Shown here: piece by piece, positions 35,567-46,363 of the stretch
Position numbering within the stretch: position 1 is the stretch's first letter
How the letters are laid out: each line of letters opens with the position of its first letter
Assembly: GCA_016711435.1 (NCBI GenBank)
Contig: JADJSY010000092.1
Location: forward strand, 1 to 60,403
Origin: Lewinellaceae bacterium
Lineage (GTDB): Bacteria > Bacteroidota > Bacteroidia > Chitinophagales > Saprospiraceae
Length of the DNA stretch: 60,403 nucleotides
Direction: 5' to 3'
Notes under the pieces: model-generated
What the model was told of the DNA's origin: nothing
The model's database searches: none
The model's input: only the letters and a program-made list of their open reading frames with translations
Made by a program: the position numbers and the translations under genes

Positions 35567-36553
35567 TTGAAAGCCCTGATCCTGCGTTTTTCCTCTATTG
35601 GTGATATTGTCCTGACGACCCCTGTGATCCGTTGTTTAAAACAGCAGGCTGGCGCAGAAGTGCATTTTCTGAGCAAACAGGCTTTTAAAAACATTCTGAC
35701 CCCGAATCCGTACATAGATCGTGTATTCAGTTTTCAAAAAAATGTATCGGAGGTAATTCCTGCTTTAAAATCGGAACAATATGATCTGGTGATCGATTTA
35801 CACCACAACCTGCGCAGCCGATGGGTTCGCCGGCAATTGGACCGGCCTTCCCGGGCATTTAAAAAACTGAATTTTGAAAAATGGCTGTTGGTGAATACAG
35901 GCATTGACCGGCTTCCGGATATGCATATCGTGCAGCGATATATGGCAACCGTTGCACACCTGGGCGTACAATACGATGGAAAAGGTCTCGACTTTTTTAT
36001 ACCGGAAGGAAGTGACTGGCGTCATAGCGAACAGGCGGACAAAATACCTGCGACGCCATATATTGCTTTTGTACTGGGCGCCACCCACGCAACGAAACGA
36101 CTGCCTGAAGAAAAAATAATGGATATTTGCAGCCAGTTGCAGCAGCCGATAGTCCTTCTGGGCGGAAAAAGCGAGATCGAAACCGGAAGTCGCGTAGCCT
36201 TGGCAGCAGGAACGCAGGTCATTGATCTTTGTGGAAAACTGAGTTTGTATGAGTCGGCTTCCGTAGTACGCGATGCAGCAGTTGTGCTTACCCACGATAC
36301 CGGGCTGATGCATATTGCGGCGGCTTTCCAAAAAACCATCGTTTCGGTTTGGGGTAATACGGTGCCGAAATTCGGCATGTATCCATTTTACCCAACCGGC
36401 ATGCAACGAAACACGTCTTTGGAGGTATTGGGACTATCTTGCCGGCCTTGCTCTAAAATCGGTTACGACCGCTGCCCGAAAGGCCATTTCAAATGTATGC
36501 AAGATATCCCCACCAGACGTGTAATTGAACAATTAACCATCTCAAAAACCTAA
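35567..36553 (+). CDS. Heptosyltransferase-like glycosyltransferase (GT9 family)
   Basis: A 328-residue GT-B-fold enzyme of the ADP-heptose:LPS heptosyltransferase family. The N-terminal LILRFSSIGDIVLTTPVIR, the middle YDLVIDLHHNLRS and the C-terminal VVLTHDTGLMHIAAAF with SVWG are family hallmarks; SCRPCSKIGYDRCPKGHFKC is the Cys-rich stretch of Bacteroidota members. It should add a sugar to lipopolysaccharide or a related envelope glycan at the cytosolic face. The start is TTG at 35567, with no in-frame ATG giving the conserved N-terminus. Confidence 0.92.
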   Translation: MKALILRFSSIGDIVLTTPVIRCLKQQAGAEVHFLSKQAFKNILTPNPYIDRVFSFQKNVSEVIPALKSEQYDLVIDLHHNLRSRWVRRQLDRPSRAFKKLNFEKWLLVNTGIDRLPDMHIVQRYMATVAHLGVQYDGKGLDFFIPEGSDWRHSEQADKIPATPYIAFVLGATHATKRLPEEKIMDICSQLQQPIVLLGGKSEIETGSRVALAAGTQVIDLCGKLSLYESASVVRDAAVVLTHDTGLMHIAAAFQKTIVSVWGNTVPKFGMYPFYPTGMQRNTSLEVLGLSCRPCSKIGYDRCPKGHFKCMQDIPTRRVIEQLTISKT

Positions 36554-36694
36554 AAATATGACAGCCAAGTACCAAATACAGGTTTTTAACAAATTCAACG
36601 GCAACAGGTAGAGTGGTATTTCCAATTTTGCCCTAATTTGCCTCCAAATTCGACAAGTTCCAGAGCAGTGACCCTTTTTACAAAACATTCCGAT

Positions 36695-37774
36695 ATGTAC
36701 GTTAGAAAACTACTAAGCCTTTTTGCCTTTGTCCTTACCGTTTGCAATCTTGCTGCGCAGGACATTCACTTTACCCAGTTTTACATGTCTCCGATGACTT
36801 TAAATCCGGCTATGGCCGGGAAATTTGAAGGCACTGTTCGCATCGGCGGTATTTACCGGGATCAGTACAGGAGCGTCATCAATCAAAAAGACATTGAACC
36901 CTCTGTCAGAAATGCCCAATATAAAACGCCTTCGTTTTTTGCAGATGCACCGATTATTCGTGGCTTCCGCAAAAACGACTGGGTCGGCGTCGGCATTATG
37001 TTTTTCTCCGACAAGGCAGGTCAGGGCGGATTGACACACACCGGCTCCAAAATCGGCGCCACTTACCACTTAGCCGTCGACAAAAAAGCGAATACCGTGC
37101 TTTCTATCGGCGCGCACTACGGCGGCGAACAACGCAAAGTGGACAACGGCAAATTCTTCTTTGAACGTGGTTACACCAATTCAACCCGGCCCAACAACCA
37201 ATACGATCCTGCGCAATCCAGTGAAAGCCAGACCAACACGAACGACAAATACAGCGATATCGACGCCGGGGTCGTACTGACTTCCAAGCTGAACAAAATG
37301 ATGGATTTTAACCTCGGTTTTTCCATGTACCATATCGGTCAGCCCAACTATTCGCTGATCGGCTCCACCGGAACCGGCGGCGGCGGCAACACCGAAGTGG
37401 CGCGCCGCGCCATATTGCACGGACAATTTAATGCAAAACTGACGGACAAATTCTCCATCAATCCGGCATTCCTGTTCCAGACACAGAAAGGCGGACAGGA
37501 AATTGCACTGCAAGGCATGGCCGGCTATTTGTTCGACGAACAAAAAGATATTCACCTCAATTTCGGTGTGGGTTACCGCATGCGCGATGCCGTTCAAGCA
37601 CTGGTTGGTATGCGTTACAAAGCCCTCAATGTCGGATTAGCCTATGATATTAATGTGTCCAACCTGAACACGGTCAGTCGTTACCGCGGCGGTTTTGAAC
37701 TCGCAGCCAACTATATCATCAAAATCTACAAGCCGGCCATCATCAAGCCAAAAGTGCTGTGTCCACGATTCTAA
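36695..37774 (+). CDS. porP: PorP/SprF-family T9SS outer-membrane protein
   Basis: The ATG at 36695 gives a signal peptide (MYVRKLLSLFAFVLTVCNLAAQ) and a 359-residue product. DIHFTQFYMSPMTLNPAMAG is the family's opening signature; beta-strand-rich segments follow (IGATYHLAVDKKANTVLSIG; LNVGLAYDINVSNL), and the end is KVLCPRF. PorP belongs to the PorK/N/P/E outer-membrane complex of the T9SS, which binds surface cargo. The next gene encodes a PorE-like protein, the same pairing as in known T9SS loci. Paralogs of this family also serve single SprB-type adhesins, so the general PorP role is likely but not certain. Confidence 0.88.
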   Translation: MYVRKLLSLFAFVLTVCNLAAQDIHFTQFYMSPMTLNPAMAGKFEGTVRIGGIYRDQYRSVINQKDIEPSVRNAQYKTPSFFADAPIIRGFRKNDWVGVGIMFFSDKAGQGGLTHTGSKIGATYHLAVDKKANTVLSIGAHYGGEQRKVDNGKFFFERGYTNSTRPNNQYDPAQSSESQTNTNDKYSDIDAGVVLTSKLNKMMDFNLGFSMYHIGQPNYSLIGSTGTGGGGNTEVARRAILHGQFNAKLTDKFSINPAFLFQTQKGGQEIALQGMAGYLFDEQKDIHLNFGVGYRMRDAVQALVGMRYKALNVGLAYDINVSNLNTVSRYRGGFELAANYIIKIYKPAIIKPKVLCPRF

Positions 37775-37820
37775 GGAGGTGTGCAAAATTGGTTAACACA
37801 AAATCTTCTGTAACTCATTG

Positions 37821-37860
37821 ATTTACATTGCTTTTTGCCATTTGCCATTTTGCCATTTTC
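37821..37860. repeat. TTTGCCA words
   Basis: TTTGCCATTTGCCATTTTGCC, 7-8 base words without a clear facing arm, lies between porP and porE. Confidence 0.4.
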
Positions 37861-37930
37861 CTGAATGCCGATTTTTTGACGTGTTTGAATATCTAATTTA
37901 ACATTTCCAGGGCTACGCCCACTGCATGAT

Positions 37931-39970
37931 ATGAAAAAAATTTCCATCCTCTTTACATTGACGGTATTGTCCGGCTGGATGCTACAGGCACAGCCTATCA
38001 ACCGTTCCACACCGGAGACGAATTTAAAATCGGCTAAAGAAGCCGAAGAGAATGGCAACCCTTACGAAGCGCTCGATTTGTATGAAAAAGTATACGAAGC
38101 GGGCAAAGACAAGGCAATTGCCGTCAAAATAGCAGAACTGGAGTATACACTCCGCGATTATGAAAAGGCGGAACGCGCGTTTAGCCGTATTGTAACCCGC
38201 GACCGCAAACAGGAATACACAGAACTCAAATACTGGTATGCCATGAGCATGAAGCACAACGGCAAGTACGCCGAAGCTGCCGATATGTTTAAACAGTATA
38301 TCGACGCCGGACAAGATCCCGCGCTCGTGCAGGCAAGCAAACGCGAACTGGCCGGTTGTGAAATAGCCAAAAAGGCCAAACAGCCCGACAACCTGCTGTT
38401 AGCCAACCTCGGCAAAAAAGCCAACAGCCCTCAAACGGAAGCCTCTCCCTCCTACAGCGGCGGAGAACTCTACTACACTTCCATGCAGTCTAAAGAAGTG
38501 ATTTCCCCCGATGGAAAAAACGAAGACTGGTACATGAAGGTATATTCCTCCGCCAAAGGAGGTAAAGAGTATGGCGCTCCAACTGTGCTCGGTACGCAAA
38601 TCAACCGCGAAGGCTGGCAACAAGGCAACGTAAGCGTTTCACCGGATGGCAAAACCATGTATTTCACACGCGCTTTGCTGGCGGAAGAAGGACAGTCGCT
38701 GGCAGAAAGTAAGATCTACTACAGTGTCAAAGGCTCTGATGGCTGGAGCGGCGCCAATGAAGTAAGCGGCGTGAATGGCGACTATATTGCTAAACACCCC
38801 TGCGAAGGAGAACTTTTTGGCGAAAAAGTCCTGTTTTTTGTCGCCAATATGCCTGGCGGAAAAGGCGGCTACGACATTTATTACGCCTCTAAAAAAACGG
38901 AGGGCGTCTTCGGACTTCCCGTCAACCTCGGCGACGTAATCAATACCGTAAATGAAGAAAGCAGCCCCTTCTATCGCGATGGCAAATTGTATTTCAGCAG
39001 CAACGGCCGGCCAACCCTGGGAGGTCTTGACGTGTTTGAAAGCCAGTGGAACGGCTCCGTCTGGAGTGAACCAAAAGGAATGCCACTCGGCGTCAATTCC
39101 AGTGTGGACGATATGTATTACACCCAGACACCGGATGGCATGAGCGGCTATCTGGTCAGCAACCGCCCCGGCCCAAACAACCTGAAAAGCAAAACCTGCT
39201 GCGATGACATTTACTCCTGGGAAATAGAACGTGTGAAAGTTAACCTGCTGGCCAAAACCTTCCGCTTCAAACGCAAAGGGGAAAAAGAAAACCAGCCGCT
39301 GACCGGTTGCAGCGTCCAGGTATTCGATGTAACGGATAAAAATCCGGCTAATGTAGACTCGAAAACCAACACCGCCGCAAACGACTTCACGTTTGAACTG
39401 CTGCCTGAAAAATCATATATGGCTATCGCTACCCGCGACGGCTACAAACCCGATACGGTCAGTTTCAATACCGTCGGGGTGAAAAAAAGCCGGGATGTGG
39501 AAAAAACCATGACCCTGCGCGTTGTCCGCAAAGAGCCTGAAACACGTATCGTAAAAACCAACGAACCTATCCGCCTGGATAATATCCTGTACGACTACGA
39601 CAAATGGGATATTCGCCAGGATGCCGAACCGGATTTGCAATACCTCACCGACCTGCTGAAAAAGTATCCCGATATGAAAATTGAGTTGTCCTCCCATACC
39701 GACTCGCGCGGACAGGATGCTTACAACGAATCGCTCTCGCAAAAACGCGCAGAAAGCGCCAGAACCTGGATTCTTGCTAAAGGCATTGCTGCCGACCGCA
39801 TTGTAGCGAAAGGTTACGGCGAAAAACAACCGCAAAACGGCTGTACCAACGGCGTGGAATGCACAGAAGAGCAACACCAGCTCAACCGCCGCACGGAATT
39901 TAAAATTATTTCAGGCCCCACCAGCATTACCATCGAACGCGAAGAGAAGGTGATGCCCGGAGGGAATTAG
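37931..39970 (+). CDS. porE: PorE-like OmpA-family protein with TPR, PD40 and CRD domains
   Basis: A 679-residue periplasmic protein with signal peptide (MKKISILFTLTVLSGWMLQAQ). Order of parts: TPR-like helices (residues 30-140), PD40/WD40-like propeller repeats (VSVSPDGKTMYFTR, SPFYRDGKLYFSSNGR, YYTQTPDGMSGYLVSNR), a carboxypeptidase-regulatory-like beta domain (CSVQVFDVTDK...SYMAIATRDGYKPDTV), and an OmpA domain that binds peptidoglycan (ILYDYDKWDI, SSHTDSRGQDAYNESLSQKR, GYGEKQP). This layout matches PorE, which ties the PorKNP complex to the cell wall. It follows porP by 156 bases on the same strand. Its stop leads directly into a GTGAGAG array and then a terminator. Confidence 0.9.
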   Translation: MKKISILFTLTVLSGWMLQAQPINRSTPETNLKSAKEAEENGNPYEALDLYEKVYEAGKDKAIAVKIAELEYTLRDYEKAERAFSRIVTRDRKQEYTELKYWYAMSMKHNGKYAEAADMFKQYIDAGQDPALVQASKRELAGCEIAKKAKQPDNLLLANLGKKANSPQTEASPSYSGGELYYTSMQSKEVISPDGKNEDWYMKVYSSAKGGKEYGAPTVLGTQINREGWQQGNVSVSPDGKTMYFTRALLAEEGQSLAESKIYYSVKGSDGWSGANEVSGVNGDYIAKHPCEGELFGEKVLFFVANMPGGKGGYDIYYASKKTEGVFGLPVNLGDVINTVNEESSPFYRDGKLYFSSNGRPTLGGLDVFESQWNGSVWSEPKGMPLGVNSSVDDMYYTQTPDGMSGYLVSNRPGPNNLKSKTCCDDIYSWEIERVKVNLLAKTFRFKRKGEKENQPLTGCSVQVFDVTDKNPANVDSKTNTAANDFTFELLPEKSYMAIATRDGYKPDTVSFNTVGVKKSRDVEKTMTLRVVRKEPETRIVKTNEPIRLDNILYDYDKWDIRQDAEPDLQYLTDLLKKYPDMKIELSSHTDSRGQDAYNESLSQKRAESARTWILAKGIAADRIVAKGYGEKQPQNGCTNGVECTEEQHQLNRRTEFKIISGPTSITIEREEKVMPGGN

Positions 39971-40012
39971 AGGTGAGAGGTGAGAGGTGAGAGGTGAGAA
40001 GTGAGAGGGTGA
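39971..40012. repeat. GTGAGAG heptad array after porE
   Basis: Five to six GTGAGAG/GTGAGAA words begin at the last base of the porE stop codon and end at a GTCCGTAGAGTACACCACTT block that resembles the AGTCCGTAGAGTG element at 2223. Confidence 0.7.
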
Positions 40013-40067
40013 GAGTCCGTAGAGTACACCACTTCGCTTTTAGCAATGTAAATGATAGTCAGTTATG

Positions 40068-40107
40068 AATGCGGTAAATCGGGTGCGCCCGGTTTACCGC
40101 ATTTTTT
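40068..40107 (+). terminator. Terminator after porE
   Basis: AATGCGGTAAA (40068-40078) pairs perfectly with TTTACCGCATT (40093-40103); the loop contains a CGGG/CCCG inner stem, and a T6 run follows. Confidence 0.85.
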
Positions 40108-40200
40108 ATGAATGCGAAATGGGTTGCTACAAACCCATTATTCGCATTTGCTTTACGCAGGAGAACGTTTCCTTCCAACTATAACGGACTAATAATATAA

Positions 40201-40485
40201 TCAGAACCCTACTATATCAGACAACCCCTTCATAATACAAACTATACCCAATGTAGTCAGCACGTACATGGGAGTGCTAAAGGATTTGTCCAATTGAAAA
40301 AGAAAGAAATTGATGGCTAAACTAATTGCCATTAAAGATGCACCTGTACCCAGCCACAATAATCCTCTCTTAAATAGGCGCTGATGTTTTTCTTTCCGTA
40401 ATGTGCTGTCATCGGACGTATTGTCTGTAACCGACTGATCGACGACATGATATGGGTTAGATTGATGTGCTGGCTCCATTTTCAA
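40201..40485 (-). CDS. Small membrane protein of unknown function
   Basis: A 94-residue protein with a polar N-terminal half and two helices (GLLWLGTGASLMAISLAINFF and PMYVLTTLGIVCIMKGLSDI). No family recognised. It stands alone between the porE terminator and a T9SS protein gene on the same strand. Confidence 0.65.
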   Translation of the reverse strand: MKMEPAHQSNPYHVVDQSVTDNTSDDSTLRKEKHQRLFKRGLLWLGTGASLMAISLAINFFLFQLDKSFSTPMYVLTTLGIVCIMKGLSDIVGF

Positions 40486-40585
40486 AACTGTTGAATTGTA
40501 TTGAAAAAATACGGAATACCAAAATTACAATTGGCATTTACAGCACAATAATAACAATAATAATAATTATTAGAGATTTATTTTT

Positions 40586-41839
40586 TCATCGAATCAGGGT
40601 GACTGAACCAGCCTTGATATAGCTTGTCCCGTCTATACGTTCCATTTCAGCATAAAACATATACGTAGCCACGGGCGCCACGCTGCCGCGAAACATGCCG
40701 TCCCAACCCTCATCGGGGTCATCGGGCAAAAAATTTGATTTATCAAACATCAACTCGCCCCATCGGTCGGCGATGAACAGGCGAACAATACGTGCCGTCC
40801 CCCTGTCGGCGCTCAGAAAAAAGCGGTTATTGGGCCATTTTGCATCCGGTGAAAACACTGTCGGCGCATAGGTTTTGTTGTCTGTATCAACTGTGATGCT
40901 GATATCGTCGGTCAATACGCAGCCAAATTCGTCGGTTGCGGACAATTGAAAGGTACTATTTTGAAGGGGTTGGAAGCAAAAAACAGGGCAATCGGGCATT
41001 TCGCAGGGCGGCGAAGGCATCCAACTGACAGACACTGGTGTAAAACCGTAAACCGGTTCAACACAGACTATGTCACCTTTCGTAATAGCCTGGTCATCCC
41101 CTGCAAGCAGAAAGATTTCACGAAATTCAAAACGGATGGTTACCAGGGAATCGCAACCTGTAGAAGCCGCAGCTTCCAGTATTTCAAAACCCGCCCGGTT
41201 GTTTACATCGTACCGGCGGCCATTTATGATCCTGAATTCTTCCGGGCACAAGGTGTCCTGAATTTCACTGAACGGCGGTGTCAGCACTTCTAATTCCACC
41301 TGGATTAAACTGTCGCAGCCGAAAGGATTCAGGATCATTTCTTCTCCATTGGGATGCAGGGCGTGATAAGCCGTGTTGTTGATGAAAATGGTGTCTCCTT
41401 CGCAAATAGTGGTCTGAAAAACGCTAAAAACCGGTTGAAATTGAAGTGCCACATGGATCAGGCTGTCGCAGCCATTTGCAGCGCCGCCTTCCACAATTTC
41501 TTCTCCCAGGTAAAAATTGGCGTGGTAAGGCGTACCGTTGATCACCAATGTGTCGCCCTCACATATACTTTGTGAGATGGTCGTTTCCGCCCTTTGCAGA
41601 AAAGTCAGTTGTACCAATACAACGCTATCCGACCCGTCGGCGGCGGCGGCTGGAAAAACAACCTGTCCACCGGGGTTGTCGGGGCCGAAAAACTGGTTCC
41701 CGATCAAAATGATCTGACTGTTACAAAACGTATCCCGTAGATTAAAATAGACCGTATCCGGAGCAGTCGACATGGCGCCCAGCAAACAGGGAAAAGAGAT
41801 CAAGCCAGTAAAAATCCAGTTTTTAGGACAAAAAAGCAT
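40586..41839 (-). CDS. Secreted repeat protein with type B T9SS sorting domain
   Basis: A 417-residue protein with an N-terminal hydrophobic signal (WIFTGLISFPCLLGAMS). It has three to four repeats of about 60 residues built on SICEGDTLVINGTPYHA...GCDSLIHVALQF, a pattern frequent in Saprospiria surface proteins, then a PKD-like strand set (STFQLSATDEFGCVLTD) and a gliding-motility-associated C-terminal domain (YAPTVFSPDAKWPNNRF, LFIADRWGELMFD, GSVTLIR). It should be exported and fixed to the surface by T9SS. Ligand unknown. Confidence 0.85.
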   Translation of the reverse strand: MLFCPKNWIFTGLISFPCLLGAMSTAPDTVYFNLRDTFCNSQIILIGNQFFGPDNPGGQVVFPAAAADGSDSVVLVQLTFLQRAETTISQSICEGDTLVINGTPYHANFYLGEEIVEGGAANGCDSLIHVALQFQPVFSVFQTTICEGDTIFINNTAYHALHPNGEEMILNPFGCDSLIQVELEVLTPPFSEIQDTLCPEEFRIINGRRYDVNNRAGFEILEAAASTGCDSLVTIRFEFREIFLLAGDDQAITKGDIVCVEPVYGFTPVSVSWMPSPPCEMPDCPVFCFQPLQNSTFQLSATDEFGCVLTDDISITVDTDNKTYAPTVFSPDAKWPNNRFFLSADRGTARIVRLFIADRWGELMFDKSNFLPDDPDEGWDGMFRGSVAPVATYMFYAEMERIDGTSYIKAGSVTLIR

Positions 41840-41878
41840 GGTGAATAAATCAGTTGATTACGGAGCAAAGATTAAAAA

Positions 41879-41971
41879 GTTTGATGGTTTGAAAAGGTTT
41901 GATGGTTTGAGGTGGTAACCTAAGCCTGAAGTTACCACCTCAAACCATCAAACTTTTTCAAACCATCAAAC
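41879..41971. repeat. GGTTTGATG-word hairpin
   Basis: Arms 41879-41919 and 41931-41971 pair over 41 bases with one mismatch around an 11-base loop. Words GTTTGATG and GTTTGAAAAG alternate with a period near 9. More CAAACC words continue to 41993, next to the stop of the S74 protein gene. Confidence 0.92.
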
Positions 41972-41994
41972 CACCTCAAACCATCAAACCTCTC

Positions 41995-44900
41995 TCAATT
42001 TTTCTGACCGGAGCCGGCTTTTTCCAAGCGCTGTAACCGCAATTCAATTGCCTGCATTTGCCCGCGTAAAACCTCGTTTTCTTTTTTCAAATCTTCCACT
42101 TCCTGCTGCTGTTCCTGAATGGCTTTGATGGCCAGTACACCAAAACCGGCATAGTTCAGCGACAAATAATCGCCGTTTTGAGCCACTAATTCAGGAAATT
42201 GTGCTTGAACGTCCTGGGCAAGAAAACCAATGGAAAGTGGCGCTGTAGCCAATTCAACATCGTAACGGTAGGCCACCGGGTTGATTTGCATGATTTTACC
42301 CAAAGTGCTGCCCGGCAGCGCTACTATATCTTTTTTCAGGCGGCGGTCGGATGGCGTATATAAGCCGGCCGGAGTAAAGGTACCCGCAGGCACAACACCC
42401 ATGAGGCTGTTGTAGAGTTGCAAATTGCCGTTGTTTCCATTGACACGGAAGGTCCAGTTTTCATCAGAGGCAGCATTATTTACTATCAAACCACCCATAT
42501 TGCCATGGTTCACCTGCACAAAAGTGGCGTTGTTATTGGAAGAGGTGTCTCCTAATACAACACTGCCATCGTGAGAAGCAACGAACATAGTCGAAGTATT
42601 ATTTCCGAGACTGTGTTGAATACTGAACTGGCCAGGTGAATCTCCCTGGATAGCACCTTCCACCCGGAATTAGTTCCGAAATTGTTAAAATATATGCCCC
42701 CTCTTTTGCCAGTAGAATTTTCAAGGGTCAGTTGTGGTTCATCAGTCATGGTGGAAACGAAACGAGATCCGCCAGTGACATCTAAACGAAACGCAGGGCT
42801 TGGGGTGTTGATGCCGACAAAACCGGCTTCTGTGATCAAAGCCTTCCCATTGGTGGATGTAAAATAGGCGGCGGGGCCGGTACCGGATGTTTGCGCATAA
42901 ATGGCAGGGGCAATTCCCGAGGTGTTGGTTTGTAAAAAACGCCCGGCCTCGATAGCGCCGCCTGTCAGCACCTGCAATTTACCGGTTGTACTGGTATTGG
43001 TGCCTATTAATACATTGTTGGTGTTAGAGTTGTAGATATGTACTCCACCCACCCCGGCGGGTTTCCATACATCGCTGGCGGTGAACAAAGGCGCCAGATC
43101 AACAGGTGATATGGTACCTGATATTTCCAAAGTAGTTCCGTTCAGCGACAGCGATTGAATCTCGTTTGTCGGACTTTTTATCTGCATCTCCCGTATTGGT
43201 AATAGTCAAATTCGGGGCGCTGCCGGTAATACTGATACCCGAACCGGCTGAGTACGTATTGCCGGCAGGCAAAGTAGCCGTTCCGCCGCCATTCGACAAA
43301 GTCAATTGGTTGCCATTGAGCGCCAGTGACTGTAATTCATTCGTTGCGCTCAGGTCACCTGTATTTACAATGACTTGATTCGGCGCTGTACCCGTAATAT
43401 TAATCCCCGTTACGGCGGTGTAGGTATTGCCGCCGGATCCGGCCAGGTCGGCAGCCGGCGCCCAGGTGGTTCCATTCCACTTCAGAACCTGACCGTTGGC
43501 GGCGCCCATATCGTCTAATTTAGCAGCGGTAACCGCCTGATTGGCCAATTCGGCAGTACCCACCACGCCTGTTTTTATCTGCAAATTGCTAAAAGGGCCG
43601 CTCACATCGCCATTCGCCGTGCTGGCCGTCGTCAGGTCGTCTGAGGCATTGTCATCACCAGTATTGACAATAGTCAGGTTGGGGGCAGTACCAGTAATAT
43701 TGATACCTGAACCGGCAGAATAGGTATTGCCGCCGCCCGTTCCGGCCAGGTCGGCTGAAGGCGCCCAGGTGGTTCCTGTCCATTTCAAAACTTCTCCGGC
43801 ATCCGCACCCATATCGTCTAATTTTGCGGCAGTAACAGCCATATTGTTAATGTTTGCTGTGGCTACCGCATTATTGGACAATTCAACGGTAGTCACCACA
43901 TCGGCTTTGATTTGCAGATCGCTGAACGGGCCGCTCACATCGCCATCGGCCTGCGATGTAATTGTAAGGTCGTTGGAAGCATCCGTATCGCCGGTATTTT
44001 TAATCACAAAATCGGGTGCTGTACCCTCAATTCCAACACCGGCGCCGGCAGTGTAAGTATTACCTCCGCCAGTTCCGGACTGGTCGGCAGCAGGGGCCCA
44101 GGTGGTACCGTTCCATTTCAGCACCTGCCCGTTGGCGGCGCCCATATTGTCTAGTTTAGCAGCAGTAACCGCCTGGTTGGCAATATTAGCAGTAGCCACC
44201 GCATTATTCGCCAATTCTGTGGTAGAAATCACATCGGCTTTGATTTGCAAATTACTGAACGGGCCTGTCACATCGCCATTGGCTTGCGAGTCAGTCGTCA
44301 GGTCGTCCGAGGCGTCTGTATCACCCGAGTTGCTAATGATAAAATTGGGAGAAGATCCGGTAATATTGATACCCGCTCCGGGGTTGTAGGTATCGACCGT
44401 GCCGCCGCCACCGCCCGTTTGGTCGGGAGCAGGCGTCCAGGCGGTACCGTTCCATTTTAACACTTGTCCTGTCGAGGCGCCCATATTATCTAATTTGGCT
44501 GAGGTTACAGCCTGATTGGCAATATTGGAAGTACCTACAGCACTATTGGCTAATTCAACGGTACTAATCACATCGGCTTTGATTTGTAAATCGCTGAACG
44601 GGCCGGTTACATCGCCATTGGCTTGTGTGGCAGTCGTAATATCGTCGAAAGCATTCGTGTCGCCTGTATTGACGATTGTAAACGTACCACTCAGCGATGT
44701 CACATCTATGCCCTCTCCTGCCACCACATCGAAGCTTCCGCCCTGATCGGCAGCAGGCGCCCAAGTCGAGCCGTTCCATTTCAGCACCTGCCCGTTGGCC
44801 GCTCCCATGTCGTCCAGCTTGGCTGCCGTTACTGCCTGATTAGCCAGTTCGGCACTCCCTACCACACCGGTTTTTACCTGTAAATTGTTGAAAGTGCCAG

Positions 44901-46155
44901 AGATATCACCGTTGGCTGCGGTGGTGGTAGTCAGATCATCACTTGCGTTGGTATCACCGTTGTTGGTAATTGTAAAATTGGGAGAATTGCCAGATATGGA
45001 AATACCCAGGCCGCTGGTTAGCGACACGGTATTGATACCCGTTTGATCGGCAGCAGGCCCCCAACTGGAGCCATTCCATTTGAGCACCTGTCCGTTGGAA
45101 GCGCCCATATCATCTAATTTAGCCGCCGAAATAGCCGCATTGGCAAGTTTTACACCGGTGACAGCATTGGAAGCCAGTTCATTAGCGCCCACCGCATTTG
45201 CTTTTAACTGAAGGTTTGAAAAAGGCCCGCTCACATCGCCGTCCGCCTGAGAGCCTGTCGTTATATCGTCGGCTGCATTGGTATCGCCTGTATTGGTCAG
45301 GGTAAAATTGAAGCCGTTTTGTGCTACTGTCAGACCGGGGCTGCCGGTAATACCGACCGTACCCGGTTGTACAACGGTTTTAACAATATTGGTAACACGA
45401 CCCTGGGCATCCACAGTAATGACTGGGATTTCCGTTGCAGAACCATAAGGCCCCGGCGTGACGCCTGTATTACTCAGTCCAATCGTTCCGGAAGTTGTAA
45501 TGGGGCCACCGGTAATACCTGTAGTCGTATTAATTTGTGTGACCGTTCCACCGTTCATTCCGGTGGAAATAATATCGTCTGCAGGCGCCCAGGTCGATCC
45601 GTTCCATTTGAGTACCTGACCGTTTTGGGCATTCTGTTGTGCCAGCGCCAAGGGGCTTCCCCCTGTTCCGGCCCCGCTCAGGGTAGTATTGGTTTGTACC
45701 GTTTGTGCACCCCAATTGTCGCCACTTCCGGTACCGCCTCCATTTGCAGCGTTTTGTGCATACAGCGCATAGGGGACGCTCATCAGTTGAGTTGTGCCTA
45801 TTTCATCAAATACATTCGGGGTTGTTTCCACCGAAACGGTCAGGTATTTGGCGCCTCCACCCCAGTTGATCGCATTAAAATCACCCAATAATGGTACGCC
45901 TCCCTGGCCGATAATCAGGTTTACCAATCCGAACTCATTGGTGGAGACCGCTTGTTTTTCCGAATAAGCAACCGGCCCGTTTGGAGCGCCGCTGCGGAGA
46001 GAAAATAACAGCGTGACGGTTTGATTGGTCAGCGGATCGCCATCGGCATCGCGTACAATACTCTGATAATTAAAACCTTGTGGCGTAAATTGCGCTGATA
46101 GCGACAATGTCGCGCAAACAAAGAAAAGGACAAAATAAATCAAACGCTGTTTCAT
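41995..46155 (-). CDS. Fibre-like repeat protein ending in an S74 chaperone domain, two homopolymer frameshifts
   Basis: The start at 46155 gives a signal peptide (MKQRLIYFVLFFVCATLSLSAQ). An N-terminal domain (PQGFNYQSIVRDADGDPL, YLTVSVETTPN) leads to six tandem repeats of about 94 residues, each with AAKLDDMGAxNGQVLKWNGxxW, INITGxxPNxxIxNTGDxxAxDDL and ANGDVxGPFxNLQIK. Then come a LQVLTGG-type region and a C-terminal peptidase S74 domain (SDRRLKKDI, IGFLAQDVQAQFPELV, coiled-coil EVEDLKKENEVL). S74 domains are intramolecular chaperones that trimerise fibres, well known in phage tail spikes, and cut themselves off. Two shifts occur: T5 at 43175-43179 has one base too many, and CCC at 42663-42665 one too few; together they restore the frame. 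A trimeric surface fibre is the likely product. Confidence 0.85.
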
Positions 46156-46231
46156 GGAAAACATAGTTTTGGTACGTTCATCAAAATAACCGGAGACCGG
46201 TAAGTGGAATTTCAATTGTTGGATTAGGATG

Positions 46232-46363
46232 TGAGGTTTGATGGTTGGAGAAGGTTTGATAGTTTGAAAAGGTTTGATGGTTGGAGGTGGTAACTTAAGG
46301 CCATGAATTTTGTGAGTGGCTACTCTCAAACCATCAAACCTCACAAACCATCAAACCTTTCTA
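46232..46363. repeat. GGTTTGATGG-word inverted repeat
   Basis: Left words GGTTTGATGGTTGG and GGTTTGATAG, and right words CAAACCATCAAACC, flank a centre with GGTGGTAACTTAAGG. It is a diverged sister of the hairpin at 41879 and abuts the stop of the next T9SS gene. Confidence 0.75.

Noticed and set aside
36558..36611. 17-codon frame MTAKYQIQVFNKFNGNR between the glycosyltransferase and porP
   Set aside because: Too short, no promoter, signal or domain; nothing supports it as a gene.
43187..46155. Tandem DNA satellite within the S74 fibre gene
   Set aside because: The 280-base periodicity is the codon image of a 94-residue protein repeat in one long frame.
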